Under the pieces are notes generated by a model. That model saw only the letters and a program-made list of their open reading frames with translations, did no database searches and had not been told where the DNA came from. From CAZCJA01 sp964499015 (GTDB lineage Bacteria; Elusimicrobiota; Elusimicrobia; F11), in contig CAZCJA010000029.1 of NCBI GenBank assembly GCA_964499015.1, forward strand, positions 1-26,115: a stretch of DNA of 26,115 nucleotides, written 5' to 3'. This document shows, piece after piece, positions 1 to 9,430 of this stretch. The first letter of the stretch is position 1. Each line of letters opens with the position of its first letter. The translations under genes and the position numbers were made by a program.

Positions 1-57
1 AAAAAATAGGTCGATCCTTGACGGCAAGAGCACACACTCGCTTACGTATTTATTTTC

Positions 58-71
58 GCCCTTTAACATTT
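58..71 (+). promoter_or_regulatory. boxA-like antitermination site upstream of tRNA-Ala
   Basis: The sequence GCCCTTTAACATTT contains CTTTAACA, the core of the bacterial rRNA boxA element (TGCTCTTTAACA in Escherichia coli), which binds NusB-NusE and lets RNA polymerase read through rRNA genes. It lies 37 bases before tRNA-Ala. A second, better copy lies before the 23S gene. The match is short and the function is inferred. Confidence 0.45.
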
Positions 72-107
72 TTTTGTTTGGGGCTGACCCGACGAAATCG
101 CAAGATT

Positions 108-180
108 GGGGCTGTAGCTCAGCTGGGAGAGCGCCTGCTTTGCAAGCAGGAGGTCGTCGGTTCAATCCCGATCAGCTCCA
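108..180 (+). tRNA. tRNA-Ala (anticodon TGC)
   Basis: This is a full 73-nt cloverleaf. The acceptor arm pairs GGGGCTG (108-114) with CAGCTCC (173-179), with A180 as discriminator. The third acceptor pair is G-U, the classic G3-U70 identity element read by alanyl-tRNA synthetase. The anticodon loop TTTGCAA is closed by CCTGC/GCAGG, giving anticodon TGC. The T loop is TTCAATC. The base after the discriminator is followed directly by the next tRNA, so CCA is not encoded and must be added by tRNA nucleotidyltransferase. It sits in the rRNA spacer, a standard place for this tRNA. Confidence 0.97.
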
Positions 181-181
181 C

Positions 182-255
182 GGACCCTTAGCTCAGCTGG
201 TTAGAGCGTACGCTTGATAAGCGTAAGGTCGGTGGTTCGATCCCACCAGGGTCCA
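182..255 (+). tRNA. tRNA-Ile (anticodon GAT)
   Basis: This is a full 74-nt cloverleaf. Acceptor strands GGACCCT (182-188) and AGGGTCC (248-254) pair without mismatch, and A255 is the discriminator. The anticodon loop TTGATAA is closed by ACGC/GCGT, so the anticodon is GAT and the tRNA reads ATC/ATT codons. CCA is not encoded. Only one base (181) separates it from tRNA-Ala, so the pair must be cut apart from a common precursor. The order Ala then Ile is the reverse of the Ile-Ala order usual in bacterial 16S-23S spacers. Confidence 0.97.
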
Positions 256-318
256 TGCTTTTCTGCAGAAAATAACTACTGAGCTTCACACGCATAGTGT
301 CGACGTAAATCAATTTTT

Positions 319-335
319 TTGATCTTTAACATAAT
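319..335 (+). promoter_or_regulatory. boxA-like antitermination site in the spacer before 23S
   Basis: TTGATCTTTAACATAAT contains TCTTTAACA, identical to nine bases of the Escherichia coli rRNA boxA. Spacer boxA elements between tRNA and 23S are known in enterobacteria, where they load Nus factors for 23S transcription. The placement, 64 bases after tRNA-Ile and before the pre-23S stem, matches that arrangement. Function is inferred from the motif and position. Confidence 0.65.
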
Positions 336-340
336 GTCTT

Positions 341-419
341 ATTTTCGCGAAGCTCCCGCGAGCACGTTGGTCCCGAAAGGGCGTAAACGGCCTCAGGGGG
401 AGAGAAGCCAAGCGAAAAT
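341..419 (+). other. Folded RNA domain in the 16S/tRNA-23S spacer
   Basis: An 8-base inverted repeat, ATTTTCGC (341-348) and GCGAAAAT (412-419), closes a domain of 63 bases. Inside it CTCCC (353-357) can pair with GGGAG (398-402), CGTT with AACG, and CCC-GAAA-GGG (372-381) forms a GNRA-capped hairpin. The element lies between boxA and the pre-23S processing stem. It is probably a structured part of the precursor RNA, but no known motif was recognised. Confidence 0.4.
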
Positions 420-451
420 CTAACTAAAGAGAATTAGAAGAACCAAGCGTC
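418..451 (+). other. 5' arm of pre-23S processing stem
   Basis: Bases 428-451 pair without interruption with 3560-3537 (24 pairs, two of them G-U). After a 2x1 bulge, ATCTAACT (418-425) pairs with AGTTAGAT (3562-3569). An inner stem of 13 pairs joins 488-500 to 3534-3522. Such long helices bringing together the ends of 23S are the usual RNase III substrates in rRNA maturation. The match defines one precursor that spans the whole 23S gene and excludes the 5S. Confidence 0.85.
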
Positions 452-486
452 TTAAGAACACACTTCTTAATTTCGGAGTGTGTTTT
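452..486 (+). other. Two mutually exclusive hairpins before 23S
   Basis: TTAAGAA (452-458) can pair with TTCTTAA (464-470) around a five-base loop. Alternatively AACACACT (457-464) can pair with AGTGTGTT (477-484), followed by TTTTA. The two helices share bases 457-458 and 464-470, so they cannot form together. The second resembles a weak terminator; the first would block it. The location inside the pre-23S stem could equally mean an RNA-processing element. Confidence 0.4.
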
Positions 487-498
487 ATTCATTAATGC

Positions 499-3523
<3,025 letters not shown>

Positions 3524-3536
3524 GTATTAATGAAGC

Positions 3537-3569
3537 GACGCTTGGTTCTTTTAATTTTCTAAGTTAGAT
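3537..3569 (+). other. 3' arm of pre-23S processing stem
   Basis: This arm begins 13 bases after the 23S 3' end and pairs with 418-451 as described for the 5' arm: 3537-3560 is contiguous with 428-451, and 3562-3569 extends the helix. Cutting this duplex would release pre-23S from the upstream tRNAs and from the downstream 5S. Confidence 0.85.
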
Positions 3570-3589
3570 CAGATTTCTCAGAGGAACGA

Positions 3590-3709
3590 GTGCTGGTGAT
3601 GAGTCCGAAGAGGTCACACCCGTTCCCATTCCGAACACGGCAGTTAAGCTCTTCAGGGTCGATGGTACTTATCTCGCAAGGGATTGGAAGAGTAGATCGT
3701 TGCCAGCAC
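3590..3709 (+). rRNA. rrf: 5S ribosomal RNA
   Basis: About 120 nt with closing stem GTGCTGG (3590-3596) and CCAGCAC (3703-3709). Internal 5S landmarks are present: CCCATTCCGAACACGG in loop B/C and GATGGTAC at the start of helix IV. The ends are placed from the closing stem and could shift by one or two bases. It follows 23S by 66 bases on the same strand. No hairpin followed by a T run, as expected for an rRNA operon terminator, is visible in the next 48 bases. Confidence 0.95.
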
Positions 3710-3743
3710 TGGTTCCTTTGAGACAATAAGACATTATAAACAT

Positions 3744-3748
3744 AGAGG
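3744..3748 (+). promoter_or_regulatory. Ribosome binding site supporting the TTG start at 3758
   Basis: AGAGG lies nine bases before the TTG codon at 3758. The alternative ATG at 3788 has no purine-rich site before it. This favours TTG 3758 as the start, although the signal peptide would work from either. Confidence 0.5.
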
Positions 3749-3757
3749 TCTTTTAAC

Positions 3758-3830
3758 TTGGCCCAAACAAAAAATACACCGTCGACGATGAGACGATTGA
3801 TAAAAAGTGGTGTGTTTTTTGTTTTGGCTA
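3758..3830 (+). repeat. Large imperfect inverted repeat at the start of the barrel ORF
   Basis: Bases 3759-3780 can pair with 3830-3809: 22 positions with one mismatch (C3764/T3825) and two G-U pairs. The loop is 28 bases (3781-3808). The left arm is A-rich and the right arm T-rich, but no T run follows the right arm, so it is not a typical intrinsic terminator. The stem begins at the TTG start codon, and the other candidate start, ATG 3788, lies in the loop. Possible roles are translation control, an RNA end-protecting hairpin, or the scar of a small inverted-repeat element. Confidence 0.75.
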
Positions 3831-4531
3831 TTTCTGTCTCTAGACTGGTCGGCGCAAGCGAATTGATGTCCTCCGCGGACATCATGGAATCAAAAAGCTG
3901 GAGCGTCGCGGCCTACGGAAAAACGGAAGACTCGGAGCCGCGGATTAAGAACGGCTCGACCGAATTGGATTTTGAAGCGGAGCACGAAGCCACCGGCGTG
4001 ATATTGACGGTGCGCCCCGGAGACGGAATGCACTACCGGCTGATGTACGGCGTTCTTCGCGACTACACACTTGAAGTTGGATCTAGCACGTTTGTAAATA
4101 AGCACGAAGCGCAGTCGGACGGTCACCAAATCGGTTTCGGTGTGCGCTTGAACGGAACGCCGGTAACGGCTGTGAGCTTGGGTGTGGCGCTGGATTTGTC
4201 GTATGTGCGGCAGGCCGTTGATTTTGAATGGTTAACCTCAAACGGGGTCGGCAGCGCGTTGAATGAGCGGTTTGTGCAGGATGAGTTTCAGGCTGCGGTC
4301 AACATCAGCAAGAAGTGGAGCAAGTTTGAGCCGTACGGTGGCTTGAAAACAAGCTACGTCGAAACGCGGATTTTGGACCGCACGACAAACGGCAAGTTGT
4401 ACGGCAACAAAGTGGAATGGAGCCCGTTTGTGGGGCTGAAGTACGAATTTTTTCAAAAAGAAAGTTTGATCGTTGAAGCGTCGTTCGCAGATGAGGAAGC
4501 GGTTTCGATCGGACTGAATATTGAGTTTTAA
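3758..4531 (+). CDS. Predicted outer-membrane beta-barrel protein, unknown function
   Basis: I do not recognise this 257-residue protein. From the TTG start it has a basic N-region (R12, R13, K16), a hydrophobic core (about 18-31) and a plausible signal peptidase I site after A33 (LVGA-S). The mature part lacks membrane helices and is rich in alternating polar/non-polar stretches separated by charged turns, for example around residues 123-152. It ends in a strand with C-terminal Phe (GLNIEF), as in outer-membrane barrels; about 8-10 strands seem possible. ATG 3788 is an alternative start. It lies 48 bases after 5S and 10 bases before rplJ, on the same strand, where rplK-rplA would usually be. 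Its codon use and AT-rich beginning differ from the ribosomal genes. The barrel assignment rests on pattern only. Confidence 0.8.
   Translation: MAQTKNTPSTMRRLIKSGVFFVLAISVSRLVGASELMSSADIMESKSWSVAAYGKTEDSEPRIKNGSTELDFEAEHEATGVILTVRPGDGMHYRLMYGVLRDYTLEVGSSTFVNKHEAQSDGHQIGFGVRLNGTPVTAVSLGVALDLSYVRQAVDFEWLTSNGVGSALNERFVQDEFQAAVNISKKWSKFEPYGGLKTSYVETRILDRTTNGKLYGNKVEWSPFVGLKYEFFQKESLIVEASFADEEAVSIGLNIEF
3864..3884 (+). repeat. Stem-loop inside the 5' part of the barrel ORF
   Basis: TGATGTCC (3864-3871) pairs perfectly with GGACATCA (3877-3884) around a five-base loop. Another hairpin, GAGCCG (3935-3940) with CGGCTC (3952-3957), follows. Together with the 3758-3830 repeat they make three successive hairpins in the first 200 bases of the ORF. 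A coding origin by chance is possible. Confidence 0.5.
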
Positions 4532-4541
4532 GGGATAGAAA

Positions 4542-5072
4542 ATGCCAAACGTAGCCAATATAGAATTCGTTGAAAAATTCGCTGAAGAGCTCAAGGGCTC
4601 TCAGCATGTCGTCGTTACCGAATACAAAGGCCTGACGACCGTTGAGCTGAACGAGATCCGCGCGAAACTGGCGCCGATGGGCTCCAAATACAAAGTCGTT
4701 AAGAACCGCCTCGCCAAAATTATCCTCAAAAATCTCGGCCGCACCGGCCTCGACAACGAACTCAAGGGCCCGTCCGCAATCGTTTATGACGGCAATGACT
4801 TCGCCGGCATCGGTAAAGTTCTTTTCAAGTACAGCGAAGACCACAAAAATTTAAAAGTCAAAGGCGCGCATGCGTTCGGAAGCGCGATGACAGCTCAAGA
4901 TTTCAAGAGCGTCGCCAACCTTCCCAGCCGTGAGGTTCTTCTCTCCACCCTCTTGGCACGCCTGCAAAGCCCGCTTCAGACCCTCCTGGCTACGATGAAC
5001 GAACCTCTGCGTGGATTGCACGCGAGCCTAACCGCTCTGGCCAAGAAGAAAGAAACGACCCCGGCAGCATAA
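4542..5072 (+). CDS. rplJ: Ribosomal protein L10
   Basis: The 176-residue product is the stalk-base protein that holds L7/L12 dimers on the 50S subunit. The N-terminal globular domain shows the family pattern: VVVTEYKGLTTVELNEIR at about 23-40, then KYKVVKNRLAKIIL. The C-terminal helix after residue 140 (LLARLQSPLQTLLATMNE) is where L12 dimers dock. The start ATG has the ribosome binding site AAGGGATAG, which overlaps the stop of the preceding ORF. Because only ten bases separate the two genes, the usual structured L10-binding leader cannot lie in an untranslated region; it is either missing or inside the upstream ORF. rplL follows after 88 bases. Confidence 0.97.
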   Translation: MPNVANIEFVEKFAEELKGSQHVVVTEYKGLTTVELNEIRAKLAPMGSKYKVVKNRLAKIILKNLGRTGLDNELKGPSAIVYDGNDFAGIGKVLFKYSEDHKNLKVKGAHAFGSAMTAQDFKSVANLPSREVLLSTLLARLQSPLQTLLATMNEPLRGLHASLTALAKKKETTPAA

Positions 5073-5092
5073 ATTTTCAAATCAAAAATGAT

Positions 5093-5111
5093 CCCCGCCG
5101 ACAAAGCGGGG
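5093..5111 (+). other. GC-rich hairpin between rplJ and rplL
   Basis: CCCCGC (5093-5098) pairs with GCGGGG (5106-5111) around CGACAAA. No T run follows, so it is not an intrinsic terminator. In an 88-base gap, the largest between protein genes in the window, it could mark an RNA-processing or stability site that helps L12 be made in excess over L10. That role is inferred. Confidence 0.55.
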
Positions 5112-5160
5112 GCGCTATCGCTGCAACTTAAGGGCGCATAGTTGATAAAGGAGAAATACC

Positions 5161-5547
5161 ATGGCACAAGTTACCGTAGACGAATTCGTTGAATCGTTGG
5201 ACAAATGGACGATTCTCGACATCAACAAAGCCGTTAAAGCGATCGAAACCAAATATGGAATTTCCGCCGCCCCTGTGGCCGTCGCCGCTGCGCCCGCCGC
5301 TGGTGGAGCTGCCGCCGGAGCCCCCGCTGAAGAGAAAACCGAATTCACGGTTGTCTTGACGGGCGCTGGTGCGAACAAAATTCAGGCCATTAAAGTTGTC
5401 CGCGAACTCACGGGTCTCGGTCTCAAGGAAGCGAAAGACCTCGTTGAAGGCGCGCCGAAACCGGTCAAAGAAAACGTCGACAAGAAAACCGCCGAAGAAC
5501 TCAAGAAGAAACTTGTTGAAGCCGGCGCCACCGTCGAAATCAAATAA
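5161..5547 (+). CDS. rplL: Ribosomal protein L7/L12
   Basis: The 128-residue product forms the flexible stalk that recruits translational GTPases, here including the EF-G encoded further along the window. Residues 1-33 are the dimerising domain that binds L10. Residues 34-58 are an Ala/Pro/Gly-rich hinge. Residues 60-128 are the compact C-terminal domain with the conserved stretches KIQAIKVVRELTGLGLKEAK and VEGAPKPVKENV. A strong ribosome binding site, AAAGGAG (5147-5153), lies seven bases before the ATG, consistent with the high copy number of L12. The length is normal for the family. Confidence 0.98.
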   Translation: MAQVTVDEFVESLDKWTILDINKAVKAIETKYGISAAPVAVAAAPAAGGAAAGAPAEEKTEFTVVLTGAGANKIQAIKVVRELTGLGLKEAKDLVEGAPKPVKENVDKKTAEELKKKLVEAGATVEIK

Positions 5548-5593
5548 CAACGACTCAAAGCACACGACGTTAGCCGTAGCCGCATAATTTATT

Positions 5594-5599
5594 GGAGGG
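5594..5599 (+). promoter_or_regulatory. Ribosome binding site that fixes the rpoB start
   Basis: GGAGGG ends four bases before TTG 5604. An in-frame TTG at 5592 would place this site inside the coding region and has no site of its own, so TTG 5604 is preferred. Confidence 0.75.
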
Positions 5600-5603
5600 A
5601 CCT

Positions 5604-8600
5604 TTGAAGAAAATATCCTTCGCCAAAATTAAACCCGTTATTGGGTTGCCGTATTTGCTGGACATGCAGAGAGCCTCGTACAGGGACTTTCTGCAGTCTG
5701 ACGTCGCTCCGAAAGAGCGAAAAGTTCAGGGCCTGCAAGCGGCGTTCATGGATATTTTCCCCATTATCAATGGTGACGAGAGCCTGGCTCTCGAATTCGT
5801 CCAGTACAACTTGAGCACGCCAAAACACACGCTCGAAGAAGCGATCGATAAAGACGCGAGCTTCACCTCGGCCCTTAAAGCCGTGCTGCGTTTGGTCCAT
5901 CGCCAGCCTTCAGGCAAGCCGAAAGTTTTGACCGAACAAGAAGTGTATTTGTGCGAACTTCCCCTGATGAGCGACACGGCTTCCTTCGTGATCAACGGCG
6001 CGGAACGCGTCGTGGTCAGCCAGCTGCACCGCTCGCCGGGCGTTATTTTTGAAGAAGACGAAGAAAAAAGCATCTCGTCCTACGGCAAGAGCCTTTTCTT
6101 CGCCCGCATCATTCCGTATCGCGGCGCTTGGGTTGAATTCGAATTCGACTTGAACAACGTGATTTACGTGCGCATCGACAAGAAGCGCAAATTCCCGGCG
6201 ACCACGCTTCTGCGTGCGGCGGGCATTGAATCGACCGCGCAGATCCTCGCGCTTTTCTACGACACCGAATCCCTGAACCCGCAGTCCCAGGCCGGCGATT
6301 TGGCCGGACGCGTTCTCGCGGAAGACGTGGTGGAAACGGACTCGGGCGAAGTTTTGCTCGAAGCCAACCAGGAAATTTCCAAAGAAGCGGTCATTCGCTT
6401 CCAGGAAAAGAAAATCAAAGCCGTTAAAGTGATCATCACCGACCCGGCGTTGAACGACGTTGCGATCCGCAACACCCTGGCGAAAGACCCGGTCAGAACC
6501 CGCAAAGAAGCCATCCATGCCATTTACCGCATCGTTCGCTCTCAGGAATTCATCGTTCCGGAACAGGCGGAGAACTACATGGACACGCTGTTGTTCAAGT
6601 CCATTCGCCATTATGACTTCACGAAAGTCGGCCGCTATAAAATCAATCGCAAGCTCGCACCGCTCTTCAACGACCTCGCCAAACGCAAAGGTTTCAATTT
6701 CGAAGTCCCCAATGAACGCCGCCGCACGCTCGCTCTCGAAGACATCATCGTCACGCTGAAATATGTGATCGCCTTGAACAACGGCTTGGCCACGCTCGGT
6801 GAAGGCGACGATAAAATCAAAATCGAAATCGACGACATCGATCATCTCGGCAACCGCCGCGTTCGTGGCGTCGGCGAACTTCTTGAGAATCAGATCCGCG
6901 CCGGCATGGCCCAGATGGCCCGCATGGCCCGCGATCGCATGAACCTGCAGGATGAGCCGAACCCGACACCTCGTGGTGTTTTGAACACCGCTCCCGTCGC
7001 CGCGGCCGCCCGCAAATTCTTTGGCTCCAGCCAGCTTTCGCAGTTTATGGACCAAACGAACCCGCTTTCAGAACTCACACACAAACGCCGCTTGTCCGCC
7101 CTCGGTCCGGGCGGTTTACACCGCAAGCGCGCCGGCTTCGAAGTGCGCGACGTGCACCACACGCATTACGGCCGCGTTTGCCCGATTGAAACGCCGGAAG
7201 GTCCGAACATCGGTCTCATTGTATCGATGGCGTGCTACGCCCGCATCAACCAGTACGGCTTAATTGAATCCCCGTACCGCGCGGTGCAGAAAGGCGAAGT
7301 GACCGATAAAGTCGATTTCTTGACCGCCGATCGCGAGGATGAATACACCGTCGCTCAGGCCAACGCGCCGCTCGACAATAAGAATAAATTTGCCACCGAC
7401 GTCGTTGCCTGCCGTTTGCGCGGCGACTTCCCGCAGAAGAACCCGAACGACATTCACTATATGGACATCGCGCCGACGCAGGTCGTCTCGATTTCCACCG
7501 CGCTCATCCCGTTCTTGGAACACGATGACGCGAACCGCGCGCTCATGGGTTCGAACATGCAACGCCAGGCTGTACCGCTGCTCGTTTCCGACGCGCCGCG
7601 CGTCGCGACCGGCGCCGAGGCCAATGTGGCCCGCGACTCCGGCGCGGCCATTACTGCTCGTCGCTCGGGCGTCGTCAGCTCCGTTTGGTCCAACCAGATG
7701 GCGATTTTCACCGACGACGGCGACGTGGACATCTACTATTTGCTCAAATACGCCCGCTCGAACCAAGATACGATGGTTAATCAGATCCCGTTCTTGAAAG
7801 TCGGCGACAAGGTGAAGAAAGGCGACGTCATCTCCGACGGACCTTCCACGCAGGGCGGCGAACTCGCTCTCGGCAAAAACCTCACCGTGGCGTTCATGCC
7901 GTGGGAAGGCTATAACTTCGAAGACGCGATCCTGCTCTCCGAGCGCCTCGTCCGCGAAGACCTTTTCACCTCCGTGCACATTTCCGAATTCCAGATCGAA
8001 GCCCGCGACACCAAATTGGGCGCCGAAGAAATCACCCGCGACATTCCGAACGTGGGCGCCGAAGCGCTCGTCAACTTGGACGAGAACGGCATCATCCGTC
8101 CCGGCGCTGAAGTCCGCCCCGGCGACATCTTGGTCGGCAAGGTTGCCCCGAAAGGCGAGCAGCAGATCACTCCGGAAGAACGTCTGTTGAAAGTGATCTT
8201 CGGTAAAAAAGCCGAAGACGTTATGGACGCCTCCTTGCGCGTTCCGCCGGGCACCACCGGTAAAGTCATCGCGACCCGTTCGTTCGTCCGCAAAGAGCGT
8301 TTGACGAAAAAAGAAGAAAACAAGCGCGTGAAGGACAACGACGAAGAGCTCGAACAGAAAGTCGAATGGATCCGCAACATGAAGAAAGAGCGCTTGGCTC
8401 GCATCGATGATCAGCTCGAGAAGAAGGAAATATCATCGAAAGAAGCCGCTGACGGCCGCGAAGAAGCGAAAGCTCTCGCGCAGAAAATGGAAGGCGAGGC
8501 TCGCCTCCAGGCCGCCCGCAACAAGGAAAGTTTGAAAGACGGGGATGAACTCCCGGTGACGGTTAACCGCGTGGTCAAAGTTTTTGTGGCCACCAAACGC

Positions 8601-9413
8601 AAAGTTCAAGTCGGCGACAAGCTCGCCGGCCGCCACGGCAACAAAGGTGTCGTCGCCAAGATCATGGCGCCGGAAGACATGCCGTACATGCCCGATGGCC
8701 GCCCGGTCGACGTCGTCTTGTCGCCGCTCGGCGTTCCGTCGCGTATGAACGTCGGCCAGCTTCTCGAAGTCATGCTCGGATGGGCCGGTATGGTTCTGGA
8801 CGTCCAGATGGTGACCCCTGTGTTCGACGGCGCGAAAGAAGAACAGGTTCTCGACGCGGTCCGCCAGGCGAAAGACAAACTCGTCGCCGACGGCATGCGC
8901 AAAGAATTCTTGCCCGGCGATTATGTCGATTACACGCTTTATGACGGACGCACCGGTGAAGCCTTCTCAGAAAAAGTCACCGTCGGCGTCATGTACATGC
9001 TGAAGCTCGCGCACATGGTGGAAGACAAGATGCACGCTCGCTCCACCGGTCCGTACTCGCTCATTACCCGCCAGCCTCTCGGCGGCAAAGCGCAGTTCGG
9101 CGGTCAGCGCTTCGGCGAAATGGAAGTGTGGGCCATCGAAGGTTACGGCGCCGCGCACATCCTGCAGGAATTTTTAACCGTTAAATCGGACGATGCGAAC
9201 GGCCGTACGAAAATGTACGAAGCGATCATCCGCGGGGAAGCGGCCGCTGAAGCCGGCATCCCGGAATCGTTCAAAGTGTTGGTCCGCGAACTGCAATCGC
9301 TCGGCGTGAACGTCGAGTTGCTTCGCCAAAAAGACGGCGCCGCGGCTCCCGCGTCGGCTGTCACTGATGAGTCGCAGCCGCAGGAAGTTCCTGCCGCCGC
9401 GCCGAAAGAATAA
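5604..9413 (+). CDS. rpoB: RNA polymerase beta subunit
   Basis: The 1269-residue product pairs with RpoC to form the catalytic core. The start is taken as TTG 5604 because of the GGAGGG site; TTG 5592 would add four residues. The rifampicin pocket (residues 474-504) reads GSSQLSQFMDQTNPLSEL, then THKRRLSALGPGG. Residues equivalent to E. coli D516, H526, R529 and S531 are all present; only I530 is Leu. The active-site block KVFVATKRKVQVGDK and AGRHGNKGVV lies near 990-1017, and EMEVWAIEGYGAAHILQE is near the C-terminus. A Lys/Glu-rich coiled insertion lies at about 892-985, and an Ala/Pro-rich acidic tail ends the protein. It is 17 bases from rpoC. Confidence 0.98.
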   Translation: MKKISFAKIKPVIGLPYLLDMQRASYRDFLQSDVAPKERKVQGLQAAFMDIFPIINGDESLALEFVQYNLSTPKHTLEEAIDKDASFTSALKAVLRLVHRQPSGKPKVLTEQEVYLCELPLMSDTASFVINGAERVVVSQLHRSPGVIFEEDEEKSISSYGKSLFFARIIPYRGAWVEFEFDLNNVIYVRIDKKRKFPATTLLRAAGIESTAQILALFYDTESLNPQSQAGDLAGRVLAEDVVETDSGEVLLEANQEISKEAVIRFQEKKIKAVKVIITDPALNDVAIRNTLAKDPVRTRKEAIHAIYRIVRSQEFIVPEQAENYMDTLLFKSIRHYDFTKVGRYKINRKLAPLFNDLAKRKGFNFEVPNERRRTLALEDIIVTLKYVIALNNGLATLGEGDDKIKIEIDDIDHLGNRRVRGVGELLENQIRAGMAQMARMARDRMNLQDEPNPTPRGVLNTAPVAAAARKFFGSSQLSQFMDQTNPLSELTHKRRLSALGPGGLHRKRAGFEVRDVHHTHYGRVCPIETPEGPNIGLIVSMACYARINQYGLIESPYRAVQKGEVTDKVDFLTADREDEYTVAQANAPLDNKNKFATDVVACRLRGDFPQKNPNDIHYMDIAPTQVVSISTALIPFLEHDDANRALMGSNMQRQAVPLLVSDAPRVATGAEANVARDSGAAITARRSGVVSSVWSNQMAIFTDDGDVDIYYLLKYARSNQDTMVNQIPFLKVGDKVKKGDVISDGPSTQGGELALGKNLTVAFMPWEGYNFEDAILLSERLVREDLFTSVHISEFQIEARDTKLGAEEITRDIPNVGAEALVNLDENGIIRPGAEVRPGDILVGKVAPKGEQQITPEERLLKVIFGKKAEDVMDASLRVPPGTTGKVIATRSFVRKERLTKKEENKRVKDNDEELEQKVEWIRNMKKERLARIDDQLEKKEISSKEAADGREEAKALAQKMEGEARLQAARNKESLKDGDELPVTVNRVVKVFVATKRKVQVGDKLAGRHGNKGVVAKIMAPEDMPYMPDGRPVDVVLSPLGVPSRMNVGQLLEVMLGWAGMVLDVQMVTPVFDGAKEEQVLDAVRQAKDKLVADGMRKEFLPGDYVDYTLYDGRTGEAFSEKVTVGVMYMLKLAHMVEDKMHARSTGPYSLITRQPLGGKAQFGGQRFGEMEVWAIEGYGAAHILQEFLTVKSDDANGRTKMYEAIIRGEAAAEAGIPESFKVLVRELQSLGVNVELLRQKDGAAAPASAVTDESQPQEVPAAAPKE

Positions 9414-9414
9414 C

Positions 9415-9420
9415 GGAGGG
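9415..9420 (+). promoter_or_regulatory. Ribosome binding site for rpoC
   Basis: GGAGGG lies one base before ATG 9422, which is too close, and ten bases before ATG 9431, which is workable. Two more in-frame ATG codons follow at 9437 and 9440. ATG 9431 is the best compromise, but the choice among the four is not certain. Confidence 0.6.
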
Positions 9421-9430
9421 AATGACGACT

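Noticed and set aside
3718..3745. Promoter before the barrel ORF (TTGAGA and TATAAA)
   Set aside because: The two boxes are only 11 bases apart, too close for a housekeeping promoter; no better spaced -10 box is visible.
3809..3830. rRNA operon terminator at the inverted repeat
   Set aside because: The T-rich stretch is inside the stem rather than after it, and the hairpin lies within a coding frame that continues downstream.
3559..3885. Minus-strand frame whose peptide resembles the forward ORF start
   Set aside because: The likeness is produced by the inverted repeat 3758-3830, which reads almost the same on both strands; the rest overlaps the 5S gene.
5093..5111. Intrinsic terminator between rplJ and rplL
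   Set aside because: The hairpin is GC-rich but has no T run after it, and rplL-rpoBC must be expressed downstream.
5592..5603. TTG 5592 as the rpoB start
   Set aside because: It would put the GGAGGG ribosome binding site inside the gene; TTG 5604 is correctly spaced after that site.
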